A model generated the notes under the pieces. It did no database searches and was not told the DNA's origin. It saw nothing but the letters and a program-made list of their open reading frames with translations. This document shows, in pieces, positions 1 to 8,547 of a DNA stretch of 58,451 nucleotides. The stretch's first letter is position 1. Every line of letters starts with the position of its first letter. A program made the position numbers and the translations under genes. This DNA is from an uncultured Acidovorax sp. (GTDB lineage: Bacteria; Pseudomonadota; Gammaproteobacteria; Burkholderiales; Burkholderiaceae_C), in assembly GCA_913774625.1 (NCBI GenBank), contig CAJYHL010000035.1, positions 1 through 58,451 on the forward strand, read 5' to 3'.

Positions 1-1
1 G

Positions 2-3000
2 CCCCGGCTGCTTGCATGGGCACCAGCCCATGCGGCGCATCCGAGGCATCCACTCATCCCGATTGCGCTCCAACGCGATCCCCTGCGAGATCGTAAACAC
101 GTTCTCAAGACCTACACCACCGATGCGCATGGACAACGCGCCAAGCGCATGACGCAGCTGCGGGCTCAGGCCTGGGTGCAGGGCGGCGCGCAGCCTCCGC
201 ACAGTCTGGCCTTGAGCGAAGCGACGTTGAAGGCCCATGTGGCCGAATATGCCGATGCGCCACCGGGCGGCCCGGCCACCAGCCCGCTGGTCAAGGCATT
301 CGGGCAGGCCGGCCGCCGCTTCGACATGCGGCGGCTGGGCCGTGCCAAGGACATGCAGGCCCACGCCCGGGCGATGGAGCAGGCCGCCGGCCCGGCCTGC
401 AAGGACCGCGCGCTCATCATCCGCCTGCGCGACGACGTGGGCGTCGCCGAGGAGCACAACCATCTGCGGCTGCTGGCAGCGGAGCGCAAGAAGGCCTGGG
501 CCATCGGCGGGCCGGACGAAACCGGCGCCAAGGACGACGCCCTGCGCCCCTGGAAGCTGCGCTCCAGCCTGCATGTGGACGTGATCGAAGGCTGGGCCCG
601 AGCGCAGGCCCGGGACGACGCACGCCAGTACGTCACCCGCGAGCTCAACAAGAACATCCCGCCCGTGACCGAGGAAGACTGGCAGCGCGGCCTGGCCGAT
701 GGCACCTATCCGGCCGGCACGACCTGGGAACCGCTTTTCCTCACGCGCAGCACCGGCCTGTTTCCGCCCAAGGTCGAGCCGGTGCTGGACGCCCGGGGCC
801 AGCCCGTGGCGCAGACCGTGGCATCGCGGCAGCGCCCGGGCCAGCAGACGCGCCTGGGCCGCATCGGATGGCCCAGCGCCGCCGTCAAGCAGGTGGCCGA
901 CCAGCACTACGGCGGCTCCACGGCCGAGGGCCGCGTGTCTCGCTACCGCGAAAAGCTGCGCTGGGCCGAGCTCAGCGCCTGGCGCGATGCCTTCAAGGCC
1001 GCCAGCGAGCGCTGGGACGCCTTCATCGCCCGCTACGACGCCGACCTGGCGGACTGGCGCTCCGGCCCGGCCTGGGCCCTGGCGCTGCGCCACGACTACA
1101 CGCAAGGCTTGAACCTGTCGCAACCCAAGCCGGAGCACGGCACGCCCGGGCAGCAGGTGCAGGACGCCATCGCCCGCATGGAAGCGGTGGATGCCGCCTG
1201 GGGCGGCGGGGCGGCGGGCCCGGCGACGGCCAAGGAACTGGCCGCGCTGCTGGGCAAGAATCCCGACGATCCGGCGAACTGGATCGACAACGCACTGCTG
1301 GCGCCCTTCAGCCTGGCGAACGAAGTCGGCAACCTGAACAACGCGGGACTGCACAAGGACCTGGGGGAAAAGAGCCGGAGCGCGGTGGAATTGCCCAGCG
1401 TCGTACACGAGGCCCTGGCCGCGCGGCGCGAACGGCTCGAAGCGGTGGCGCTGAGCCTGATCCACGCCCGCGAACAAGGCATGAACCTCGCCATCTCGGC
1501 CATCGATCCGGACCGGGCCAAAGCGCTGGGCATGGCCCGCAGCACGGCGGAGCAGGTCGATCGACTGCAGACCATCCATGTGCGCACCGCCGCCGTGCTC
1601 GCCGAAGTGATCAGCCCGAAGGATATCTACGCCACGGTGCGCGTGAAGCTGCCGGTGGGCCAGACCATAGACGCCTTGAGCGAAGCCTTCGCGGCGGGCA
1701 GCCTGCCCATGGCGCTCGAAGCCAAGAACGCCACCACGCGGCAGGAGCGCCGTAGCACCGCCAGAAACCTGCGCAAGCTGGCCGGCAGGCCCGGGCTGAC
1801 CACGCCCGAGTTCTATCCGCTGGTGCTCAAGGAGAGCACGCTCAAGCAACTGGCCCGGCAGGCCGCACGCACCGGCGAAGCCCTGGTGGAAGTGGTGCCC
1901 GACTCCACGCTGGGCGGGCTGAACCAGCCCTTCAAACTGCCGCAGTCGCTGGCCCTCAAGCTGGTAGGGGAGCAGGCCAGCGCGGCCAGGGCGGCGCGGC
2001 AGGCAGTCGGCTCGCGCATGGGAATGGCCACGCTGGTCGTGGCGCTGCTGCAGGCCAGGGCGCTGAACAAGGTGCTGGGCGACATCAAGGCCGCACAAGG
2101 CTACGACCAGGTGGACGCGCTGATGAGCCTCTTCTCCGCCAGCACCGGGCTGCTGGAGGGCGGGCTGTCGATGTGGGCGCTGTACTACGACCTGCGATCG
2201 CAAGGCAGCAAACTGGTGCTGGCATCGACGTTCACGAAGGCGGCCACGATGCGGCTGGCCATCGGGGTGTTCGGGGCTGCGGGGTCGGGGTTTGATGCGG
2301 TGGCGGCGTTTGCTAAAGCGGTGTCGCGGAGGGAGCGGGGCGACGCGCAGGCTGCACCACACTACTTAGGCTCGGGCGGTGCATACACTACATCAATGTT
2401 TTCCCTTGGCCTGTCAGCCAGTGCAATGTTCGCCCGCGCAATGGCCCAACGGGCTTCAACAAGTGCTATCGGCGCAATCTCAGAAATGGTGGTTATGCGC
2501 TTGGGCGGCGCAGCTGCAGCCGCCTATCTCGGCACCTCCCTGACCGGCATCGGCATCGTGCTGGCCATCGCCGGATTCGGCTGGTCGCTTTACGCGCAAA
2601 GCCTGGAGGACGATCTGAACGAGATATTCCTCAAGCGCAGCTTCTGGGGCACCGGGCATCCGCAAGGTCAATTCGGGTCAGCGAAGGCCAAGCCCGCTGG
2701 TACAGACGCCGGCGCGCTGCAACTCTGGGTGGATGCAGCCCTGCGCGATGAGCAGAGCGCGTTCGCGGCCTTGTCGGTGGGCTTCAAGGCCTCGCTGGCC
2801 TGGCAAGACAACTGGTGGAGCGACGACCAGGTGCAGGCAAAAATCGAATCTGCCACGAACAGCGGAAAGCGGCGCATCGCCTATACGCTCACGCTGTACG
2901 GTGATGTCCAACGCAAGCACCGGCTGGCCTCCCGTGAAGACAAGGCGGCGACGTTGACATTCGATGACGACAGCGGCCGCCACGTGCTGGAGATCAGCGT

Positions 3001-3118
3001 GCCGATGACGGATGCGCAGTGGGAGGCCGCCCGAGTCGCCCTCTTCACCTATAACGTCTATGAAGAATTCGAGCGCGTCAGCCTCGGGCGCGACACGCTC
3101 ATCGTGAATAAACCCTGA
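2..3118 (+). CDS. T6SS effector-like protein (BTH_I2691-type), 5' end outside window
   Basis: The frame is open from the window edge, so the true start is not visible; the first in-frame ATG is at 149 (989 aa from there). The stretch from about base 98 (KHVLKTY, then HGQRAKRM and HVAEYADAP) and the segment RLRDDVGVAEEHNHLR (around residue 88 from the ATG) resemble the middle of large T6SS effectors of the BTH_I2691 type. From memory of that family, a further N-terminal part is expected upstream. A long helical, Ala/Glu-rich centre (residues 300-620) is followed by hydrophobic segments near 630-860, as in membrane-acting effectors. No catalytic motif was recognised. Base composition dips at 2340-2560, within the hydrophobic part. 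The next gene starts 2 nt after the stop. A generic large membrane-associated toxin is the alternative. Family call is moderate. Confidence 0.6.
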   Translation, partial: PRLLAWAPAHAAHPRHPLIPIALQRDPLRDRKHVLKTYTTDAHGQRAKRMTQLRAQAWVQGGAQPPHSLALSEATLKAHVAEYADAPPGGPATSPLVKAFGQAGRRFDMRRLGRAKDMQAHARAMEQAAGPACKDRALIIRLRDDVGVAEEHNHLRLLAAERKKAWAIGGPDETGAKDDALRPWKLRSSLHVDVIEGWARAQARDDARQYVTRELNKNIPPVTEEDWQRGLADGTYPAGTTWEPLFLTRSTGLFPPKVEPVLDARGQPVAQTVASRQRPGQQTRLGRIGWPSAAVKQVADQHYGGSTAEGRVSRYREKLRWAELSAWRDAFKAASERWDAFIARYDADLADWRSGPAWALALRHDYTQGLNLSQPKPEHGTPGQQVQDAIARMEAVDAAWGGGAAGPATAKELAALLGKNPDDPANWIDNALLAPFSLANEVGNLNNAGLHKDLGEKSRSAVELPSVVHEALAARRERLEAVALSLIHAREQGMNLAISAIDPDRAKALGMARSTAEQVDRLQTIHVRTAAVLAEVISPKDIYATVRVKLPVGQTIDALSEAFAAGSLPMALEAKNATTRQERRSTARNLRKLAGRPGLTTPEFYPLVLKESTLKQLARQAARTGEALVEVVPDSTLGGLNQPFKLPQSLALKLVGEQASAARAARQAVGSRMGMATLVVALLQARALNKVLGDIKAAQGYDQVDALMSLFSASTGLLEGGLSMWALYYDLRSQGSKLVLASTFTKAATMRLAIGVFGAAGSGFDAVAAFAKAVSRRERGDAQAAPHYLGSGGAYTTSMFSLGLSASAMFARAMAQRASTSAIGAISEMVVMRLGGAAAAAYLGTSLTGIGIVLAIAGFGWSLYAQSLEDDLNEIFLKRSFWGTGHPQGQFGSAKAKPAGTDAGALQLWVDAALRDEQSAFAALSVGFKASLAWQDNWWSDDQVQAKIESATNSGKRRIAYTLTLYGDVQRKHRLASREDKAATLTFDDDSGRHVLEISVPMTDAQWEAARVALFTYNVYEEFERVSLGRDTLIVNKP
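31..100 (+). repeat. 70-bp dispersed repeat, copy 1
   Basis: Bases 31-100 match the complement of 20868-20937 at 67 of 70 positions, including 45 identical bases in a row (49-93). The copy lies inside the open frame that leads into the T6SS effector-like gene, and the match stops where effector-like sequence begins (about base 98-100). It may be the junction of a recombination event or part of a dispersed element. Confidence 0.85.
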
Positions 3119-3120
3119 CC

Positions 3121-4302
3121 ATGGCCCGAACCAAGAACGACAAACACTCCGCCTCCGAGCCCAAGCCATCGACATCGCGCCGACCCGCCGGCATGGCCGA
3201 CATCGAATGGCTCGGCCAGCAGGCCGGAGACGAATTCTTCAAGCTGCACGACAACGAGGTGTTCAGGGGCATCGGTGCCGGGGCCGTGCTCTTGCCGCCG
3301 CACAGCGTGCCGGCCAGCCGATCGCCCAACAGCGGCGGCGCGGTCATCGAGGCGTTTCCGCATGGCTTGGCGTACGGAAGCATGATGACTTTGCTAGTCG
3401 GATACTCTGCCTTCATTGCAACGATAGGCTCACCATTATTGGTCCTCTTTTGGCCTGCTTTGCTCGATCCAAGTTTCGTACCGGATCGATTCAGTTTTCC
3501 GTTTTTTTTTGGAGTGGGATGCCTGGGCTTTGCGTCATTACTCGTAGTCTTCGCGCTCCGCTTCGACCTTATCGGCTACCGCTACCAGCCCACCCTCTTC
3601 GACCGCAATGCCGGCAAGGTCCATGTCTTCAAGGACAACACACGTCTATTCAGCTGGTGGCCGCTCTGGGGAGGGGGCGGCCAGCACGAGATCCTCAGCT
3701 ACGACTGGGCCTGCGTGCGCGCCCAGGTCACCCGCTTCAAGACCTTCACCAGCACCGTGGCGCAGGACAACGCGGCCCTGCAGATGATCGTGCTGGCCGC
3801 GCCGGGCGATACCCGCGTGGTCGGCCAGTTCGGCCTGGGCCTGACCAGCAGCGCCATCGCGGTACAGCCCCTGCTAGATACCTGGGAACACATCCGCCGT
3901 TTCATGGAGCATGAAGGGCCGCTGTTCGTCGAAGGCGACGGACCCAATGAGGCCTTGTTCGAGATGCGCCTTGGGCGCTGCATCTTCTTCGGCCAGCCCT
4001 TCATCGGCCCGGGCAGTGCGGAGCATTGGAAGCACCCCGACCTGGGCGCCATCCTCTGGCAGGTCATCGCCATCCCGCTCTTTCCGCTGACCCTGCTCTA
4101 CGGCCTGATCCGCTGGGCCAGTTTCCACATCAAGAGCCAGCCCGCATGGCCGCCTGAAGTGCTGGCCAGCGTGGGCGGCGCACCCTTGCATGGCAGCGCG
4201 CTGGAAGCCTGGCGCCATGTGGTGCCGGACCGCGCTGCAGGGGCCGCCGCGACGCACCGGCCAGCGCAGCGCACCGGGCCACGGGACCCGCTGCTTCCGT
4301 GA
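3121..4302 (+). CDS. Membrane protein partner of the T6SS effector-like gene (DUF6708-like)
   Basis: 393 aa, starting 2 nt after the effector-like stop codon, so the two are almost certainly co-transcribed. Two hydrophobic helices lie near residues 83-108 and 118-142 and another near 320-340, separating a cytoplasmic-looking N-terminus from a central soluble domain (YRYQPTLFDRNAGKVHVF, residues about 155-172). The layout resembles DUF6708 proteins encoded beside T6SS effectors. Its role as immunity protein, co-effector or adaptor cannot be decided from sequence. Bases 3370-3560, covering the first helices, are clearly lower in GC than the flanks, which suggests a swapped segment. The C-terminal 30 residues are Arg/Ala/Pro-rich and may be unstructured. 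Family assignment is moderate. Confidence 0.6.
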   Translation: MARTKNDKHSASEPKPSTSRRPAGMADIEWLGQQAGDEFFKLHDNEVFRGIGAGAVLLPPHSVPASRSPNSGGAVIEAFPHGLAYGSMMTLLVGYSAFIATIGSPLLVLFWPALLDPSFVPDRFSFPFFFGVGCLGFASLLVVFALRFDLIGYRYQPTLFDRNAGKVHVFKDNTRLFSWWPLWGGGGQHEILSYDWACVRAQVTRFKTFTSTVAQDNAALQMIVLAAPGDTRVVGQFGLGLTSSAIAVQPLLDTWEHIRRFMEHEGPLFVEGDGPNEALFEMRLGRCIFFGQPFIGPGSAEHWKHPDLGAILWQVIAIPLFPLTLLYGLIRWASFHIKSQPAWPPEVLASVGGAPLHGSALEAWRHVVPDRAAGAAATHRPAQRTGPRDPLLP

Positions 4303-4333
4303 GCCGCCACGACTCGGGGAGATACGTACGGCC

Positions 4334-5524
4334 TCAGGCCAGCTCTGCGCTGTCGGCCTTCAACTCCGATTCCACCAGGCTGACCCAATAAGCGGCCCCC
4401 AGGCCCAGGGTGTCGTCGTTGAAGTCGTAGCGCGGGTTGTGCAGGGGCAGCGATGGGTCCGCGCCGTCGGCGCCCAGCCAGATGTAGGCGCCCGGTTTGG
4501 CCTGCAGCATGAAGGCGAAGTCCTCCGAGGCCATCGACGGCCGGCAGTCGAACTGCACGCGGCCGGCGCCGGCCACCGCCCGGGCGGCGGCGATGGCCAC
4601 GTCGGTCTCGCGGTCGGTGTTGATGGTGGGCGGGTAGCCGCGCCGGTAGGCGACGGTGGCCGTGGCGCCGTGGGCTTCGGCCGTCGCGCGGCACAGGGTG
4701 TGCAGCGCCGCTTCCACGCGGTCCTGCACCTGCGGCGAGAAGCAGCGCACGGTGCCTCGCATGACCACCCGGTCGGGAATCACGTTCCAGGCGTCGCCGC
4801 CGTGGATCTGCGTGAGGCTGACCACGGCGCTGTCCATCGCGCTCAGGATGCGCCCCGGGATGGTCTGCAGGCCCAGCGTGATCTGCGCGACGGCCGTGAA
4901 GGGATCGACGCCGCGCTCGGGCATGGCCGCATGCGTGCCGTGGCCCTGCACGGTGATCTCGAAGGTGTCCAGCGCGGCCATCATGGGGCCGTGGTTGATC
5001 GCGAACGTGCCGGCGGGCAGGCCCGGCCAGTTGTGCATGCCGTAGACCGCATCGCACGGAAAACGCTCGAACAGGCCGTCCTGCACCATGGCGCGGCCGC
5101 CGCCCTCGCCCTCTTCCGCCGGCTGGAAAACGAAATGCACGGTGCCGCGGAAGCTGCGCTGCGCCGCCAGGTGGCGGGCGGCGCCCAGCAGCATGGCGGT
5201 GTGGCCGTCATGCCCGCAGGCGTGCATGGTGCCGGCATGGCGCGAGCAGTGGCCGAAGGTGTTGAGCTCCTCCAGCGGCAGCGCGTCCATGTCGGCGCGC
5301 AGGGCGATGGCCGGGCCGGGCGCCGTGGAGAGCGTGCCCACCACGCCGGTCCCGCCCAGGCCGCGATGCACGGCGATGCCCATGGCGGACAGTTCGCGCG
5401 CGACCAGGTCGGCGGTGCGGTGCTCGTTGAACGCCAGCTCCGGATGGGCGTGCAGATCGCGGCGCCATGCGCGCATGGCTTCCACGGTATCGGGTGGGAT
5501 CGTTGCCGGCATGGGGCGGGGCAT
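4334..5524 (-). CDS. M20 family amidohydrolase (hippurate hydrolase/aminoacylase-like)
   Basis: 396 aa, usual length for the M20D amidohydrolases that remove an acyl group from N-acyl amino acids such as hippurate. Metal-site signatures are visible: ACGHDGH (C103, H105), PAEEGEGG (E137/E138), a downstream MHNWPGLPAG histidine, and a C-terminal MASEDFAFM motif. The start is the ATG that follows the upstream transporter stop by 2 nt, so it is translationally linked to the DUF3100-like gene. It is the last gene of the four-gene minus-strand operon and converges on the T6SS partner gene with a gap of about 30 bp. No signal peptide, so cytoplasmic. Substrate is inferred only at family level; the flanking transporter suggests an imported N-acyl compound. 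Confidence 0.88.
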   Translation of the reverse strand: MPRPMPATIPPDTVEAMRAWRRDLHAHPELAFNEHRTADLVARELSAMGIAVHRGLGGTGVVGTLSTAPGPAIALRADMDALPLEELNTFGHCSRHAGTMHACGHDGHTAMLLGAARHLAAQRSFRGTVHFVFQPAEEGEGGGRAMVQDGLFERFPCDAVYGMHNWPGLPAGTFAINHGPMMAALDTFEITVQGHGTHAAMPERGVDPFTAVAQITLGLQTIPGRILSAMDSAVVSLTQIHGGDAWNVIPDRVVMRGTVRCFSPQVQDRVEAALHTLCRATAEAHGATATVAYRRGYPPTINTDRETDVAIAAARAVAGAGRVQFDCRPSMASEDFAFMLQAKPGAYIWLGADGADPSLPLHNPRYDFNDDTLGLGAAYWVSLVESELKADSAELA

Positions 5525-5526
5525 GG

Positions 5527-6885
5527 TCAGACGACAGGCTTGTGCATGAAGAACTGGGCCACCAAGGTCGCGCCGATGAAGGTGCCCGCATTGGCCGCGA
5601 ACGAGACGACGACGATGCGCCAGCCCAGCCGGCGGAAGGCCGGGACGTCCTTGGCGATCGACAGTCCGGCGAAGGCCAGGATGGGCGTGGCCAGCGCGAG
5701 GAAGTTGATCTTGCCGGTCATCGCGGCCACCTGCGCTGCGAACGGAAACTGCGGGAAGGTCAGCAGCATGCCGGCGAGCGACACCCAGATCACGGCCGGA
5801 ATCCTGCCGCCCGCGAGGCGGTAGACCACTTGGCCGGCCAGCACGGCGCCGACGATGACCGCCATGCCGCCCAGCACCGCCGGGTCGAAGGGCGAGGTCT
5901 TGTAGGTGATCCAGTTGCCCAGCAGCGCGAAGGCCCCCACCAGCACCCAGGTCAGCACCTGCAGGCCGAAGCCCAGGGCGGGCGTCTCGTGCTGCGGCTG
6001 GGCGGCATCCACCGGCACGTCGGCCATGCTGGCCTGGGTGGTGCGGCCCAGGATGGGTTCGAGCACCTTGTAGGCCCAGATGGTGAAGGGCAGCGACAGG
6101 AACAGCGTGAAGTAGGTGCCGACGGTGGTGGTGATCAGGTTGCTGGCCGCGGCGAAGGTCGCCACGTCCTTGGCCATCTCGGGCGAGGCCTGCTGGGCCG
6201 CGATGGCGCCCGATGCGGCGGCCATCATGCTGCCTGAACCCACGCCGGCGCCCATGGCGAGGGCCAGCGGATTGAACACGTTCAGGCTGGCCAGGAAGCC
6301 CGCCAGCACGGCGATGAACACCGCGCCGAACACGGTGCCGGTCAGGTATTCGGCCAACACGCCCTGGCCTTCGGGCGACTGCATGCCGAAGCGTTCGCCG
6401 ATGATCGCCAGGCTGGGCTCGCGGCCGACCGAGAAGGTCGCACCGATGGCCTGGCGCTTGATGCCCAGCATCAGCGCCACGGGCAGGCCGAAGACGGCCG
6501 TGCCGAAGAAGTGGCCGAACTCCTGGAACACCAGGCCGAAGCCGGCCGCCGCCAGCTTGGGCAGCGAGCCGCCCACCAGCAGGCCCAGCTTGGCGATGAA
6601 GAGCAGCAGCGCAGGCTGCAGGATGGACGATGCCGTGCGCTGCAGGGGCACTGCGATGGCGAACCCGCCCGGCAAGCGGGGACTCGCCAGCCCCCAGGCC
6701 GCGCCCAGCAGCAGCGCCCACAGCAGCGGCAGCAGCACCACCTTGGCCGGGCCGAGCGGCAGGCTCACATTGCCGATGAATTCCGCGATCAGGACGAGCA
6801 GGAAGGCTGCGGCGAACAGTCGCGCGTGTCCGGCGCCGGCATGGCTGCCGGCCGGGGAGGCCGGGCCGTCGAAGGTGGTGATCAT
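5527..6885 (-). CDS. DUF3100-like multi-pass membrane protein, putative transporter
   Basis: 452 aa and very hydrophobic, with about 11-12 predicted membrane helices starting at AFLLVLIAEFIGNVSL. The ATG at 6885 is preceded by a CAGGAGA ribosome site and is better than the upstream in-frame start. Glycine-rich segments such as GVGSGSMMAAASGA and SNLITTTVGTYF resemble the DUF3100 family, whose transport function is presumed. It lies between an aldehyde dehydrogenase gene (71-bp gap) and an M20 amidohydrolase (2-nt gap), which fits uptake of the amidohydrolase substrate or export of its product. The transporter role is inferred from topology and context; the family name is from recollection. 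Confidence 0.7.
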   Translation of the reverse strand: MITTFDGPASPAGSHAGAGHARLFAAAFLLVLIAEFIGNVSLPLGPAKVVLLPLLWALLLGAAWGLASPRLPGGFAIAVPLQRTASSILQPALLLFIAKLGLLVGGSLPKLAAAGFGLVFQEFGHFFGTAVFGLPVALMLGIKRQAIGATFSVGREPSLAIIGERFGMQSPEGQGVLAEYLTGTVFGAVFIAVLAGFLASLNVFNPLALAMGAGVGSGSMMAAASGAIAAQQASPEMAKDVATFAAASNLITTTVGTYFTLFLSLPFTIWAYKVLEPILGRTTQASMADVPVDAAQPQHETPALGFGLQVLTWVLVGAFALLGNWITYKTSPFDPAVLGGMAVIVGAVLAGQVVYRLAGGRIPAVIWVSLAGMLLTFPQFPFAAQVAAMTGKINFLALATPILAFAGLSIAKDVPAFRRLGWRIVVVSFAANAGTFIGATLVAQFFMHKPVV

Positions 6886-6956
6886 GGGTATCTCCTGTCC
6901 GATGTCGTGCTGTGGCTGCTGATGCAGGGATGGGTGGAGGGGGCGGCGTCCGCGGG

Positions 6957-8486
6957 TCAGGCGCCGATGCCGGGGGCGTAGCCGAAGGCCACGGCCGGGC
7001 TGGCCGAGGTCTCGACCCACACGCTCTTGACCTGCGTGTACTCGTGCAGCGCATCGGTGCCGCTGGAGCGGCCATAGCCGCTGGCATCGAAGCCGCCGAA
7101 CGGCGAGGCCACGTTGATCACCTTGTAGGTGTTGATCCAGAACGTGCCGGCCTTGACCTGCGCGGCCACGCGGTGGGCGCGCGCCACGTTGTTCGTCCAG
7201 ACGGCGCCGGCCAGGCCGAAGTCGCTGTCGTTGGCGATGGCGATGGCTTCCTCTTCGGTGTCGAACGGGATGGCGACCACCACGGGCCCGAAGATCTCGG
7301 TGCGCGCGACCTCCATGTCGTTGCGCACGTTCTTGAGCACCGTCGGGCGCACGAAGTAGCCCTGCTCCGCCGGCTGGCCGTCACAGCCCTCGGCCAGCTC
7401 GGCGCCTTCACGCAGGCCGGACTGGATCATGCCCAGCACGTGCGCGTACTGTTTGGCGTTCTGGATCGGGCCCACTTCGGTCTCGGGCGACAGCGGCTCG
7501 CCCGTGCGCAGGCGCCGCGCGCCGTCGGCCAGCATGGCGACGAAGCGGTCATAGACGCTGCGCTGCACCAGCAGGCGCGAGCCGGCCACGCAGCTCTGGC
7601 CCGCGGCCGCGAAGATGGCCGACTGCGCGCCCACGCAGGCACGCGCCAGGTCGGCGTCCTCGAACACGATGTTGGCCGACTTGCCGCCCAGCTCCAGCAC
7701 GCAGGGAATGCCGCGCGCGGCGCAGGCGGCGGCGATCTTGCCGCCCGTGGCCGGGGAGCCCACGAACACGACCTTCTTGACGGCCGGGTTCGAGATGGCG
7801 GCCTGGCCCGTGGTGTGGCCGAAGCCGCTCAGCACGTTGATGACACCCTTGGGCAGGCCGGCCTGCTCGGCCAGCGCCGCGACGGCCAGCGAACTCAGCG
7901 GGGTCAGCTCGGAAGGCTTGAGCAGCACCGCGTTGCCGGCGGCGATGGCCGGGGCCACGTTCCAGCCGCAGGTGAACACGGGCGCGTTCCAGGGCGTGAT
8001 CAGCAGCATCACGCCGAAGGCTTCGCGGCGCGTGTAGTTCAGGTGGCCGCTGGGCACGGGGATGACTTCGCCGTGCAGCTTGTCGGTCCAGCCGGCGTAG
8101 TACTCGAACATCTCGGCCACCTTGGTGACCTCGCCGCGGCAGTCGCGGATGGGCTTGCCGGCAGACAGCGATTCGAGCTGAGCGAGCGGCTCGATGTGGG
8201 CACGCACGGTGCGGCCGATCTCGAACATCACGCGGCCGCGCTGGGCGGCCGTGAGGGCGGCCCAGGCCTTCTGGCCGGCCGTGGCGGCGGCAGCGGCCTG
8301 CGCCACCTGCTCGGCGCCGGCGTCGGCGTACTGCAGGAATTCCTGGCCCGTGGCGGGATCGACCAGCGTCACCGGAGCGCCGGTGCCGGCGACGTATTCG
8401 CCGCCGATGTAGGAGCCGACGGTATCGGCGCCGGGGAAGAAAGGGGCCAGCTTGGCGAGCAGTTGTTGGCTGAGTGCAGAGGTCAT
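6957..8486 (-). CDS. NAD(P)-dependent aldehyde dehydrogenase
   Basis: 509 aa, a full-length ALDH superfamily enzyme that oxidises an aldehyde to the acid in the cytoplasm. Catalytic residues are in place: E265 in LELGGKS and C299 in AAGQSC; the cofactor-loop motif TPWNAP (164-169) and the FVGSPATGG turn (241-249) are visible. The C-terminal EIFGPVVVAIPF block is also intact. It is the second gene of the operon, 61 bp after the reductase and 71 bp before the DUF3100-like transporter. Its best overall resemblance is to betaine-aldehyde or gamma-aminobutyraldehyde type enzymes, but the substrate cannot be read from sequence. Confidence 0.92.
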   Translation of the reverse strand: MTSALSQQLLAKLAPFFPGADTVGSYIGGEYVAGTGAPVTLVDPATGQEFLQYADAGAEQVAQAAAAATAGQKAWAALTAAQRGRVMFEIGRTVRAHIEPLAQLESLSAGKPIRDCRGEVTKVAEMFEYYAGWTDKLHGEVIPVPSGHLNYTRREAFGVMLLITPWNAPVFTCGWNVAPAIAAGNAVLLKPSELTPLSSLAVAALAEQAGLPKGVINVLSGFGHTTGQAAISNPAVKKVVFVGSPATGGKIAAACAARGIPCVLELGGKSANIVFEDADLARACVGAQSAIFAAAGQSCVAGSRLLVQRSVYDRFVAMLADGARRLRTGEPLSPETEVGPIQNAKQYAHVLGMIQSGLREGAELAEGCDGQPAEQGYFVRPTVLKNVRNDMEVARTEIFGPVVVAIPFDTEEEAIAIANDSDFGLAGAVWTNNVARAHRVAAQVKAGTFWINTYKVINVASPFGGFDASGYGRSSGTDALHEYTQVKSVWVETSASPAVAFGYAPGIGA

Positions 8487-8547
8487 GTGCGGGTCTCGGT
8501 TAGCGATGTGTGGGGGTCGTCGGATGGCGCGTGAAGCGAAGGGCCGC

